64,000 nucleotides of DNA, taken from NCBI GenBank assembly GCA_963833465.1, contig CAWHXW010000004.1, forward strand, positions 248,001 to 312,000, given 5' to 3'. Position 1 is the stretch's first letter. Each line of letters starts with the position of its first letter. Position numbers and translations under genes: made by a program. The notes under the pieces were generated by a model. The model made no database searches. It was given only the letters and a program-made list of their open reading frames with translations, and was not told the DNA's origin. Source of the DNA: Fen-1298 sp963833465 (lineage in GTDB: Bacteria > Bacteroidota > Ignavibacteria > UBA10030). Positions 28,778-39,299 of the stretch are shown here, one piece after another.

Positions 28778-29725
28778 TTCGATACTGTTCCATCTTTTGC
28801 AAGCATCGAGGGTATGTTTTTCCATAGGTATACATATCCCATTATCGTTTCTAAAATTGCCTTAAAAGATCGATGCGATAACGCAAACATAATCCGTGTT
28901 ATTGGTTCTATCAATAATGTGCATAACAAAACACATATTAGCAGCTGCCCAATTAAAATGTTTGTACCAATATAGAATCCGACTATGCAGCGAATAAAAC
29001 AGCCGTCTGGCCTTTATTTGTTCAGAAGTACCTCCACCTTTATGGTAGGCCGCCGCGTCGGTAAAATAATAGCTTACAAATCCAGCTTGTTTAGCGCGTA
29101 AAGAAAAATCAAGGTCCTCCAAGTAAACAAAATATCTTTCATCAAAACCCTGTAGTTTTTTGAACAATATATTTCTTACCAAGAAGAATGAACCCATCGC
29201 ATGGTCTACTTCCCTATTCTGTCGGTGATCCCAATCAAGCATAAGATGATTTTTAAAGAGACGGGGAAATATATGATTCAATCCAAATATTGTGGACACA
29301 AACTCTCTTGCAGATGGAAAGGTAGAACAAGTTCTCATAATTTGATCTTTCCCATCCAATAACTGTAAACCTAAAATGCCAATCCTCTGGTTATTTGATT
29401 CCTGTAAAAAAGGAAGTGGTTTAATTAAAGAATCCTCAAATACTTGGGTATCAGGATTTAAGAAGAGTAAATAATCAGCGTCACTTCCAGACGCACCTTG
29501 ATTGCACGCATACGAAACCGCGATTTTCGCTATTATTGAGAATTACAATAGGTATCCTAATATTTTTGACGCCTTTAAGAGAAACGTCGGTCGAAGCATT
29601 GTCGACTACAACCACCCGATTGAGATCAAAACCATGTTATCACATGAAGCAATGGATCCCAAACAGTCGCGAAGCTGATTACCGCTATTCCAATTAACAA
29701 TTATAATATCAATTAAGGGATTCAC
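28774..29725 (-). pseudogene. Family 2 glycosyltransferase, three frameshifts
   Basis: Reading through three one- or two-base shifts (near 29632, 29515 and 28960) restores a rhamnosyltransferase-like GT2. The order is 'PLIDIIIVNWNSGNQLRDCL', then 'GFDLNRVVVVDNASTDVSL', 'LNNSENRGF', 'YACNQGASGSDADYLLFLNP', then the open part at 28862-29359 with 'AMGSFFLVRNILFKKLQGFD' and 'VYLEDLDFSLRAKQAGF', and a membrane-anchored tail 'LLICVLLCTLLIEPITRIMF' ending 'NIPSMLAKDGTVSK'. The start is GTG 29725. The final stop overlaps the next ATG. The sequence is well conserved apart from the shifts, which suggests recent damage or sequence error. Confidence 0.7.
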
Positions 29726-29923
29726 CTAGCGTACCTAATTAAATATTTCTTGTTGTCATAAGATCAATGTTATCCATGTTTCCTTTTTGTTTCTCTATGA
29801 TTTTTGATCACTATTTATAACAATTAATTATTGTATGTGACGCCAAATAAATATTTCATCGACATTAAATGATTCATAATGATATTTTGATAATCGAAAT
29901 ATTGGAATATATATTTACAGGTC

Positions 29924-31355
29924 CTATGTTTCAAATTTTTTGCTAGAAGTATTCAATTCCTGAATATTTATCAATACACCAATGTAAAGAATCATAAGCG
30001 CAAACAATTCATGGTCTATTGTGATCACCCAAAAGCTACTGCCTATCACACAGATCATCAAACAACTCAAAAAACCCATCGCGGGAATATTAAGGTCGAA
30101 AGCAAGACTCGCGAAAACTTTTTAGCCCAATTTTTATAGAATGAATAATGTATACAATCAAAGCAATTCCCGCAATTGTTCCTGCTTCAGCAAAAATTTG
30201 GAGATACTGATTATCTACATATCCAACTCCCTCTCCCGCTTTTCCAATCCTCATTGCATAATAATCCGCAATGCGGACGTTTCCTATACCAAATCCTATA
30301 AAAGGATGACTAATGTACAATTCAATAGCTTTTGCCCAAGACCTAAAGCGTAAAAATAATGATACATCTTCCATGGAATATACACCTGGTGCTTTGCCGA
30401 ATCTAGACGCGCCCTGTATAGCTCCCAAAAAGAACTTACTATCAACAAGACCGAAAGCGTCTGTCTGTAAAACAATGATAAAAAAACCAAATAAAAGTCC
30501 CAGTGTTATTAACAGTTTCCGGATAGAACCGCGTTTTTGCAGAAAGAACATTAATCCGAGCACCAACAACAATGCCACAATCCATGCCCTTGTTTGGGTA
30601 AGAATGAGTGCTAATCCAGTAATTGGGATTGTAATTAAAGCCAAAAGTTTAATTTTTTCGTGGTTTTTATATGATAAAGCGCTTATCGAAAGTACCAATG
30701 TTGAAGCAAGGAATGCTCCATTGTCACCTCCATGCCAACCGAATGCTCTTGCTGATCTCTTGAGCTCCCACACGTCGTTTATGAATTCAACCACGCTCAC
30801 ATGATGCCAGTAATCCCCCGATGATTAGAAATAGAAATATTTGACTTATTCTTTTTTCAGTTTTGCTACAGTAAAGAACGACCACAAAGAATATTAACAA
30901 TATTTATGTATCGAACGATCTGCTTAAGACCTTCATCTAAATATTTTGCGTTATATAGAGATAAAACCGCTGGTACAATTATCGCTAAAGAAATGATGAG
31001 GTATTTTCTTGGGAAAACTACTTGCTCTTTTAAAAGACAAACTCTACTTGCCCACACAGCAAAAACAATCATTAAAACAAGCTCAGAGATACGTAACTTT
31101 GTTCCCGTTTCTATAGCATATATGGATTCATAGAACAAGTGGAATAAAGAGGAAAGCCGCTTCAAATCTTATAAGTGAAGTTATAACCACTATTGCACAA
31201 AATAAAGAAAGGAAATAAAAGAACTCCCAGTGAAAGACCACACATATCAAGTACATTGCAAACAATAGAATTGTCCCTACGTAGACACTGAATGGAATAT
31301 CGTTTAAAGATAGAGAACGTGAATCCGTGGATGTCTCTGGAACAATATTTAACAT
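29924..31355 (-). pseudogene. O-antigen ligase/polymerase-like membrane protein, four frameshifts
   Basis: Pieces at 31128-31355, 30866-31140, 30090-30810 and 29924-30100 join into one multi-helix protein of about 475 residues once four extra bases (near 31135, 30885, 30810 and 30105) are removed. The largest piece has about seven membrane helices and the O-antigen ligase (Wzy_C) features: 'LALILTQTRAWIVALLLVLG', a long periplasmic loop 'FLRFRSWAKAIELYISHPFI', 'GFGIGNVRIADYYAMR' and 'DNQYLQIFAEAGTIAGIAL'. Such proteins polymerise repeat units or ligate them to lipid A core. The likely start is ATG 31355. An upstream in-frame start (31418) would overlap the Wzz gene. Confidence 0.7.
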
Positions 31356-31383
31356 ATTAGTTAACACAAATGAACTTTCTTTT

Positions 31384-32667
31384 CTATTTCCAATAAAGCA
31401 ACGATCGAAGAGAATCAATGTCGTTACGAATTACATCCGATAGACTCGATATTGATTTATAAAAAATAGTATTCTTCTTTTTTTCACGAATCCAGTTTTC
31501 GTATAGCAAAGAAAAAGAAAAGGCACCAAATCCTCCAACAAACATCCCGCCCAAAATAATGAGAATTCGCTGAGGCATTGATTTTTGTTCAGCAGGAAGC
31601 GCTCGGTCTAACACAATAACAAGGGGAATATTTCGTCGTTCTTCTGCCTTTGCTTGTTCATACAGCGAAGTCAAGTACTGCAATAATTTATATTGCACTG
31701 CCACAGCACTATCTTTGCGAAAATATTCAGGAATTAAGGCCGGTGTGTTGCTAAATGGTGCAAAGACGTTCATGTCACCTTCAGATAAGTGTGTCCTACT
31801 GGTAATCTCGGAAAGCTTTTTTTGCAGTTCATCAATTTCAAATTCAATTGCTTTAACATCCGGATGATCGATTGAGAGTGTCTTCCTCAATACATCCGCA
31901 TACACTTCTTTGACCGTAAGCATTCCCTTGAGTTCAGTGATAGTTTCTATATATACCTTGGTTTGTTCAGGCAATGCGATAATACCGTACCTTTTTTTGT
32001 AACTATTTAAGGAATCCTCCGCAATGGAAAGATTTATAAGATTACTTCTATAATGCTCTTTAACAAATTGCATATTACTTTTTACAGACTGTACTACTAG
32101 CTCAGTGTAGGTTTTGTTCAGAATTTCTGCAAAATAATTTGCCATATCTGCTGCCCGTTGCGGATCTTTATCAAAGACAGTAATATTAAGATTACCTTCC
32201 CATAGAACTTTAAATTCCACATTCTCGAGAAGCTCTTTAATAGGACTTTCAAAAGGGTAGTCTTTCATCCTATAGACATTTACCAAGTCAAATTTATGGA
32301 CAACAGCAAGAAGCACTTTATTGCTCTTAAGAATTGACAAACAAAGATCAGTCTCTTTAGATCCTAACGGTTTTGAGATTATTCCTACACTGGCCTTACG
32401 TCGATTATTTGAAAACGATTTCAAAGGCGATGAAACACTCCCTAATTCATTCAAGAGATTGGACTCCTCAACAGGAATTATTGATGCAGTTGATTTATAC
32501 CAATTGGGCATAAGTAATGCAACGATCATTGTCACAATGGCCGAAAATAGAATACAATAAAAAATGAATTTCCGATAATTCATTATCGTACTGGTTGAAT
32601 TTAAAATCCAATTTTCAAATACTGGTTCGGACTCTTTATTCACTTTAGTATAACCTAGGGTTAACAT
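31384..32667 (-). CDS. Wzz/GumC-type chain-length determinant protein (copy 1, intact)
   Basis: 427 residues with a membrane helix near each end ('FIFYCILFSAIVTMIVALLM' and 'ILIILGGMFVGGFGAFSFSL') and a long coiled-coil-prone periplasmic domain between them ('NLSIAEDSLNSYKKRYGI', 'VKAIEFEIDELQKKLSEI'). The Pro-rich stretch before the second helix ('DRALPAEQKSMPQR') is typical of Wzz proteins. It has no cytoplasmic tyrosine-kinase domain. It is a clear paralogue of 34395-35657. It should set polysaccharide chain length together with the ligase/polymerase and the Wza-like exporter. It is the only unbroken gene between 27.7 and 35.7 kb. Confidence 0.88.
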   Translation of the reverse strand: MLTLGYTKVNKESEPVFENWILNSTSTIMNYRKFIFYCILFSAIVTMIVALLMPNWYKSTASIIPVEESNLLNELGSVSSPLKSFSNNRRKASVGIISKPLGSKETDLCLSILKSNKVLLAVVHKFDLVNVYRMKDYPFESPIKELLENVEFKVLWEGNLNITVFDKDPQRAADMANYFAEILNKTYTELVVQSVKSNMQFVKEHYRSNLINLSIAEDSLNSYKKRYGIIALPEQTKVYIETITELKGMLTVKEVYADVLRKTLSIDHPDVKAIEFEIDELQKKLSEITSRTHLSEGDMNVFAPFSNTPALIPEYFRKDSAVAVQYKLLQYLTSLYEQAKAEERRNIPLVIVLDRALPAEQKSMPQRILIILGGMFVGGFGAFSFSLLYENWIREKKKNTIFYKSISSLSDVIRNDIDSLRSLLYWK

Positions 32668-32943
32668 CTATTTTATCTAAACTAAAAACATTACACATTT
32701 TTCCCCACTAACTTAAACCGTTGTGCAAGCGAAATAATATATGCGCCTTGTCAATAAGCTCAAATGAGGACATCCAGACAAACAAGAATACATATGAAAA
32801 CAATGAGTGACATGATAAAGTTTAGGCAACAACAATATTATCCGATTTTAAAAAATGCAGAACATCCTTTTCTGATCCTGGCACTATTCTGTACTGGCGA
32901 TAGATCACTTATTGAACACTTTCTATTTAATATCATGTAATAC

Positions 32944-34389
32944 CTATAAAACTATATTTATTTGATTCTTGAAATTAAATATTGTCTTCCGTTCACTCGG
33001 AGTATATCCGATCCAAAAACCGATAATCAGGCATAAGGCGCTTGAGGGAAGACCAATGTACCAAATTGAAATGTCTCGAATTTGCCACAAAAACATAGAA
33101 AGGAGTAGCGTTAAAGCCAGTGGTCCAATCGTAGAGAAATCAGCAACCCAAAATCCAAGAAATGGTTTCGTAGCTGCTAAATATGCTAATGCGACTAAAA
33201 CATTGGTTATTAAAGAAACTTGTGCGGCTCCAAGAGGTCCATATTTTGGTATGAAATATATATTTAGAAAAATATTAATGAATACTGCACCAATAACAAT
33301 AGCCATTCTGCTTGTCTGCCTATTCCCTGTAGTAAGTATAAGACCAAATGGTTCTGCGATAAAGCGAATAAAAACAATAATTGCAAATATTCTTAGAATC
33401 GGTATTGCTTCAATAAAACTTTTTCCGCCATAGAGAATCCGGATGATTTGTTCAGCATAAATGAATAAAATCATTGTAACAGGAAGTGCAATTAAAAAAA
33501 GGGTCTTATAAAGCAGACGTCCTGCTTGATTCCAGTGTGTTGATCCTATACTGTGGAATCGAGATAATGCAGGCATGACAGGTACTGGTTGCAATATCAA
33601 CAATGACTAATGTTATAGCAATTATTCTGAACACAGCTTGATAAATTCCTACATCTTGATCTCCTTTCCAAAATGCCAGAAGAATTGTATCTATTTGAAA
33701 GTATAAAATTCCGAAAAGCGTATGAGCCCCAAACACTAAAACCTTTTTTCTTGCTTCTTTCCAACCCTCTAAATTAAAGTGAAACCAATGATCCGTTAAT
33801 ACCGAAGATGCCACCCGGATAGATAACGCTAGTCCGATAACTTGCGTCACGACAAGGATTATGGCGAATCCAATAAGTGGTAATTTTAGTAAGCCAAATA
33901 ATACCAACAAAACAATAGCGAGGAGATTTGAAATAAAAGATATCTTTGTTTAATGTTCACTTTGTTCCAAACCCTTGAACAATGAGAAAAAAAAACCTTG
34001 GATTGATGTCAAAAAAACATAAAGAGTAAAGATAAATACTAGCATTCTTGTTTGCACGCTCATCACGTGTAGAAATGAAACAATTAACATTGCCATACTG
34101 GAACAAGAAGCAGAAATAATCTTCAATGAAAGGAATTGATTTGCTAATTTATCACTTTGCATCCTTTTAATGCGCCACTTCTGTTGCAAGTAAAGTGTCA
34201 AAGCCAAAATCTGCAAAAATAAGAAATAGCGTAGCGAATGTTAAAGCAGTAAGCCTACAATTGTCCCAAAGCTTCAGGACCATAGAGACGTGCTATTCCA
34301 ATAAAGATTAAGACATTGGAAAGCAACCTCGTCGTACTAGAAAGTAGTGCGTATATTGAATTGCGCTTAATATTTGCTATCTGGCTCAT
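32944..34389 (-). pseudogene. Second polysaccharide flippase (Wzx-like), frameshifts plus a nonsense codon
   Basis: Start ATG 34389 ('MSQIANIKRNSIYALLSSTT'). The frame breaks near 34285 and 34170 (one extra base each). It meets an in-frame TAA near 33953 ('FKGLEQSEH', stop, then 'TKISFISNLLAIVLLVLFGL') and shifts again at GGTAC 33581-33585. It then runs to 32944. Repaired, it gives about 480 residues with about 12 hydrophobic helices and flippase-like text ('YGPEALGQ', 'VMPALSRFHSIG', 'PFGLILTTGNRQ', 'IYFIPKYGPLGAAQVSLI'). The other flippase (16931-18403) is intact and could cover the function. As written, it cannot make a working transporter. The 276 bp downstream (32668-32943) show nothing I can identify. 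Confidence 0.72.
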
Positions 34390-34394
34390 CCTAT

Positions 34395-35657
34395 TTATTT
34401 CTTTTTACGCCTTAACCGAAGATCAAATAAATCGGACAGGATAGCCTTTCTAAATGTATTAAAAAGTTCTGGATGAAGAACTTGCTGTCGTTGTATTCCG
34501 ACATTTCGGAAAACAATAAAAAGAGCTACGATAGTAGAAATGATAAACGAAAATAAAGCATAGAGTGATATTTTTGGCTTTGATTTTCGTTCAGCAGGGA
34601 ACGCTTTGTCAAGGATCAAGACCGAAGGGGTTTGACGACGCTCTTCCACTTTCGCTTGTTCGTAGAGCGGAGTGATGAATTGAAGGATTTTGTATTGAAT
34701 TTCAACATCGCGGAACTTCCGGATATATTCACCACCAAGATCCGGCATTTTACTGAATGGTACAAAGACATTCATTTCATTCTTGGAAACATTATTCCTC
34801 CGTTCATTTGGGATAACTTGTTCCGAATTTCATCAATTTCAATTTGCGTTGCTATCACAGATGGATTGTCTGCTGATTGAGTTCTGCGAAATACGTTTGC
34901 CTGGATTTCTTTAACAGCCAGCTGTCCCATAATTTCCGCTGCAGCTTTTATGGAAGCTTCTATTTGTTCAGGCATTGCGATGACACCATATTTTTTTTGG
35001 AATACTTTTAAAGAATCTTCTGCAGCAGCAAGGTCAGACAAATTCTTTTTGTAACGCTCCTCAATAAACTTCCGATTACCATATGCGTTTTGTACTTGTA
35101 ATTCCGTGTTTTTTGTATTAAGCATTTCCACAAAAAAGTTCGCCATATCAGCTGCGCGCTGCGGATCTCTTATCGTAGACCATGATCGTCAGACTGCCTT
35201 CTGTCTCGACATTAAATTCGACATTGTTGAGAAGCTCTTTCACCGTCTTTTCCATAGGGTATGATGTAATATCATATACATGTACAAGATCAAACTTTTG
35301 AATGACCGCGTTTAATACCGTGCCGCTTTTTAAAATAGCCATATAACGATCAGTTTCTGTATTCCCAGTTAACGAGGACAATGCCTTCGTTGGAGAAAAA
35401 GATTTAGCAAGCGAAGCAATACCTTCTAATCCACCTAATAAATCAGCCTTTTCAGCAGGGAAAACAGATGCAGTAGATTTGTACCATTTGGGCAGAAGCA
35501 GGGTTACAATCATTGTCCCAATTGTACAAATTATGATAAATCGTGAAATGAATTTCCTATACATTGTAATAACAGAAAGAAAATCCATCAAGCTGCTTGC
35601 AGGTGTCTGAGCATTTGTCTTTACTTCTGCTATTTCTTCTGTTTGTTTAGTTGTCAT
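34395..35657 (-). pseudogene. Wzz/GumC-type chain-length protein (copy 2), two frameshifts
   Basis: Three frames (35148-35657, 34772-35146 and 34395-34775) make one protein of about 420 residues, parallel to the intact copy at 31384-32667. Shared text includes 'MYRKFISRFIIICTIGTMIV', 'LLLPKWYKSTASVFPAEKAD', 'AAEDSLKVFQKKYGVIAMPE' and 'DKAFPAERKSKPKISLYAL'. One extra base near 35155 ('VYDK' should lead into 'DPQRAADMANFF' as in copy 1) and one missing base near 34785 explain the breaks. It has two membrane helices and no kinase domain. It is directly downstream of the Wza-like gene, the normal Wza-Wzz pairing. Confidence 0.78.
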
Positions 35658-35739
35658 ATATTTTCCAAGCCTTTAATCATATACTTATTAATAGTTAACA
35701 ACTTATCCGATGGCCGCCTATTAGTTCTACACTCAAATT

Positions 35740-37434
35740 TTATTTTTTCAATTGTATTGCCAGCAACGCTATACTTACCATTGCTGTAACCACCGCAGCT
35801 GTCTGATTAAAAATATTCATGTAATATGCAAAACTGCGCTGCGGTTCTTTTGGTACCCAGATGTAATCACCTTCTTCAATTTTGGTTTCACTTGGCGAAA
35901 GCCACTGGCGGGTTGCTTTTTTGATGATCATAACGTCGCCCGACCTTGCATTTTCAGTATAACTGCCACATTTCTGAATATAATATTTATAATCCATCCC
36001 TGAGACAAACGGAATATTGCCGGGATTTACAACTTGGCCAAACACATAAATTGTCCGTTGAACAGATGGCACAGAAATATAATCGCCGCTTCTAAGAAAA
36101 ATATCCTGAGTCGAATCTTTATCAAGAAATAATTTTTTGAAATCCACATTTACTACTTCGCGTTTTGTGCGTAATTCGGATTCAAGAAGATAATATGCGC
36201 TGTCTTCCGGTGTTATATTTCCGCGCATGCTTAAAAGCTTTTCAATATCTAATTCTTCTTTTGAAATAGTGCCACGATAAACTTGTGCAGCGGCAAGAGA
36301 CGCATATTCCGTGAAACCGCCCGCCCATCCAATGACTTTTAGTAGGCTTGTGCTATCTTTCGTAATCGGATAGAAACCTGGATAGAGAAACTCACCATCT
36401 AGAAACACCCGGTAATCTTCACGAATATCAGGTTGCTCTTTCACAACGATACGATCCCCTGAAATAAGTCTTACATTTTTTGCATACCCATTTTTCACCT
36501 GATCGAAATTGTAATATGATATATTTTGTGTACCCGTATGCACATTATACCGATAAAGTACTATGGTATCCCTTCTGGCACGCGCAGTAAAACCATTTGC
36601 CAATTCAATAGCCTCAAGCAGACTATCCCCTTCAATTAATTCAAAAGAACCCTGTACATTTACGCCTCCATAAACAGCAAAAACATTCTTTTTGGGATCT
36701 ATCCGAGGAACAAATATCTCATCTCCTTCGCGAAGGAATGGATTAAATGTATCATTTTGAGTAGCATAATAGCGAAGAATATCCGCCCGGCATTTTTCTC
36801 CTGTACGTCTTGTCAGATGAATATCCCGCCTCGACTGCTTGTGCTCATTAATTCTTAGCTGCCAGTCTTCACTCATTTCAACTGGCTTATCCTTTTGGAT
36901 TTCATCCGCCTTTAAAATTGCTTTATCAACTCGATCTGTGGCGTTGAGAACATATTTGCCCGGGTAGCGAATTGCTCCAGTGACAGTTACAGTTATTTGT
37001 CTTGGACTGAGAAGTGTAACAGAGGGAGAGCCGGATAAATATTTCTTTTTTATTTCATCGATAATTTTCTTTTTTGCTTCACTTAATGTCAGATCGGTAA
37101 TACGAACTTCTCCTACTGTCGGGATGATTAAGGTTCCTTCCGGTGTCACATTAAGCGAAAAGTTGAGAGGCGGACTTATCCAAATATTTACAGATAGTAT
37201 ATCTGATGGTCCTACATAATATTTATCAGGATCAACAGGTCCTTCTAAAGGCGGCACATTAGTCGTCGGCACTTGAATCATGCTTTTCAGATCTGATTTT
37301 GATTCCTCCATCTCTTTTTTTGTTTCTGTCCATTGTGCGATAGATATAGAATTCAAACAGCAAAAGACAATCAGGAAAAGAATTACTGCTTCTGTATTTA
37401 AAGATTTTAATTGTTGATTTTTTTTCATCATATT
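35740..37434 (-). CDS. Wza-like polysaccharide export outer-membrane protein
   Basis: About 564 residues. A GTG lies at 37440, but the ATG at 37434 or 37431, followed by a signal sequence ('EAVILFLIVFCCLNSISIAQ'), is the better start. The Poly_export domain begins 'KYYVGPSDILSVNIWISPPL', followed by repeated SLBB-type beta-grasp units ('QITVTVTGAIRYPGKYVL', 'VFAVYGGVNVQGSFELIEG', 'RTIYVFGQVVNPGNIPFVSG'). A C-terminal membrane helix ('TAAVVTAMVSIALLAIQLKK') ends the protein. Wza-type proteins form the outer-membrane pore for capsule or exopolysaccharide. No lipobox Cys is evident after the signal. It is first in a run with the Wzz-like gene downstream. Confidence 0.9.
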   Translation of the reverse strand, partial: NMMKKNQQLKSLNTEAVILFLIVFCCLNSISIAQWTETKKEMEESKSDLKSMIQVPTTNVPPLEGPVDPDKYYVGPSDILSVNIWISPPLNFSLNVTPEGTLIIPTVGEVRITDLTLSEAKKKIIDEIKKKYLSGSPSVTLLSPRQITVTVTGAIRYPGKYVLNATDRVDKAILKADEIQKDKPVEMSEDWQLRINEHKQSRRDIHLTRRTGEKCRADILRYYATQNDTFNPFLREGDEIFVPRIDPKKNVFAVYGGVNVQGSFELIEGDSLLEAIELANGFTARARRDTIVLYRYNVHTGTQNISYYNFDQVKNGYAKNVRLISGDRIVVKEQPDIREDYRVFLDGEFLYPGFYPITKDSTSLLKVIGWAGGFTEYASLAAAQVYRGTISKEELDIEKLLSMRGNITPEDSAYYLLESELRTKREVVNVDFKKLFLDKDSTQDIFLRSGDYISVPSVQRTIYVFGQVVNPGNIPFVSGMDYKYYIQKCGSYTENARSGDVMIIKKATRQWLSPSETKIEEGDYIWVPKEPQRSFAYYMNIFNQTAAVVTAMVSIALLAIQLKK

Positions 37435-37559
37435 CACCACTGCTTTTTCTATTTCGTTCTTTACAACGCTTTTTTGCTCTTTATTTATTGAAAATTATTT
37501 TCAATATTTCATCGACTAATCTTATTCTCAACTTCCTATCGATTCAAAGACTTGAATAA

Positions 37560-38588
37560 TCAATTCTTCACTATTTCTCTGCTGCCGTATAATATTTGAT
37601 AATATTTTTGGTATTCGCCTGAAATGATCCGCTTCCACCATTGTTCATTTTCGACGTACCATTTTATTGTATCTGAAATACCTCGCTCGAATGTATAAGA
37701 TGGTACCCACCCTAATTCATTCTGAATTTTACTCGAATCAATTGCGTACCGCCGATCATGTCCGGGACGGTCTTTAACATAAGTGATAAGTGATTCCGGT
37801 TTGTTGAGATTATGTAGAATTAATTTTACGATTTCAATATTTGGCTTTTCATTGTTTCCGCCAATATTATACACCTCTCCAATACGCCCTCGATGAAGAA
37901 CTGCATCTATTGCAGAACAATGGTCTTTAACGTAAAGCCAATCGCGAACATTCTTTCCGTCACCGTACACCGGCAATGGTTTGTCATTAAGCGCATTCGC
38001 AATCATCAAAGGAATTAATTTCTCTGGAAACTGATATGGACCATAATTGTTTGAACAGCGTGTTACGACAATCGGTAAACCGAATGTATGCTGATATGCC
38101 AGTGCAAGCATATCCGCTGATGCCTTGCTTGCAGAATATGGACTATTAGGATGCAAGGGAGTTTCTTCCGTGAATAAACCTGTTGAGTCGAGCGACCCGT
38201 AGACTTCATCTGTTGAGACTTGCAAGAATCGTTTTACATTCAATTCTTTAGCAACTTCCAGCAAAATATTCGTGCCCGCTATATTTGTTTGAATAAATTC
38301 CGATGCACCGAGAATACTTCTATCAACATGCGACTCTGCTGCAAAATTGACAATCGCATCAATCTCATATCGCACCACGCAAATCTGCACTCTGGTTTTA
38401 TCGCAGATATCGCCTTTCTCAAAAGCATAACGTGGATTTTTATCAATACCTGCCAAGTTTTCAAGATTGCCAGCATAAGTTAGTTTATCAAAGTTAATAA
38501 CTCGATACTCAGAATATTTATCCAAAATATATCGAACAAAATTACTTCCAATAAAACCCGCTCCTCCTGTGACAAGTAGATTCATCAT
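37560..38588 (-). CDS. rfbB: dTDP-glucose 4,6-dehydratase
   Basis: 342 residues, full-length extended SDR. The NAD-binding motif is 'LLVTGGAGFIGSNFVRYIL'. The catalytic Ser/Thr-Tyr-Lys set appears as 'QVSTDEVYGSL' and 'YSASKASADML', and the acid pair Asp-Glu lies in 'STDEVYG'. It converts dTDP-glucose to dTDP-4-keto-6-deoxyglucose, the branch point to dTDP-rhamnose and related sugars. The start ATG directly abuts the upstream cupin gene. rfbA, rfbC and rfbD by name are not in the window, although the neighbour is RmlC-like. Confidence 0.96.
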   Translation of the reverse strand: MMNLLVTGGAGFIGSNFVRYILDKYSEYRVINFDKLTYAGNLENLAGIDKNPRYAFEKGDICDKTRVQICVVRYEIDAIVNFAAESHVDRSILGASEFIQTNIAGTNILLEVAKELNVKRFLQVSTDEVYGSLDSTGLFTEETPLHPNSPYSASKASADMLALAYQHTFGLPIVVTRCSNNYGPYQFPEKLIPLMIANALNDKPLPVYGDGKNVRDWLYVKDHCSAIDAVLHRGRIGEVYNIGGNNEKPNIEIVKLILHNLNKPESLITYVKDRPGHDRRYAIDSSKIQNELGWVPSYTFERGISDTIKWYVENEQWWKRIISGEYQKYYQILYGSREIVKN

Positions 38589-39074
38589 TTAATCCAATTG
38601 AAAAGGTGAATAGGGATCGCTTTCGTGTCGAATTTCATCAACTGTTTCTTTGCGTTTTTTCCCTGCATACAACTTATTAGGAAGATTAATAACCCATCCC
38701 GGTTTTGATCCAATATTCTTATAGGCATGAACAACACCGGCTGGAACGATTACTGCCTGTGGCTTTTGTTCACCGGCATCAAAAACCATTTTTTGTGCCG
38801 CTGTAGGTGAATTTTTTCGAGCATCCCACAAAAACAACCTAAATGTGGATGGACCGATAAAGCAAAATAAATCTGCCTGATCTCTGTGTTCATGTGGTCC
38901 GCGTGCAACACCGGGTTCAGTTTGCGAGATGTAAGACATAGCGGGAAGAAATTCCTCCGCAATTTCATCATTCCGAAACAACTCCATCAGCCAACCGCGA
39001 TTATCTTGATATTTTATCAAATCGCGTATAATTACATCGTGAATAATACCATTTTTATAGTTTATCATCATCAT
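38589..39074 (-). CDS. RmlC-like cupin (dTDP-4-keto-sugar 3,5-epimerase family)
   Basis: 161 residues. It follows the RmlC family text: 'KYQDNRGWLMELFRNDEIAE' (the D-x-RG start), 'MSYISQTEPGVARGPHEHRD' (the His of the catalytic pair lies in GPHEHR), 'VIVPAGVVHAYKNIG' and 'WVINLPNKLY'. Canonical RmlC is slightly longer and has a Tyr near the C-terminus, so it could instead be a sugar 3- or 5-epimerase or ketoisomerase of the same fold. It is placed directly upstream of rfbB and translationally adjacent, consistent with deoxysugar synthesis. Confidence 0.85.
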   Translation of the reverse strand: MMMINYKNGIIHDVIIRDLIKYQDNRGWLMELFRNDEIAEEFLPAMSYISQTEPGVARGPHEHRDQADLFCFIGPSTFRLFLWDARKNSPTAAQKMVFDAGEQKPQAVIVPAGVVHAYKNIGSKPGWVINLPNKLYAGKKRKETVDEIRHESDPYSPFQLD

Positions 39075-39299
39075 TCTCGCATAAATTTACAAAAGAATGC
39101 CGATATTTCAAAAACTTGACATCTGAATAAGTTTTGTTTTCATGAAGTGAAAACGCAACTCACCCATTCATCGGCGAAGCTAAACGTTCAATGTAATTTC
39201 AGAAGAAATACGAACGCAGTAACAATGGAAGGATTCGATAACCTTTTATTAATTTTTATTGATAAAAAAGTAAAAAAATAATTCACAAATGTCAATGCT

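Noticed and set aside
39075..39299. Possible small RNA in the gap upstream of the RmlC-like gene
   Set aside because: No convincing stem followed by a T-run and no tRNA-like or known RNA motif. The gap most likely holds only the promoter of the sugar operon.
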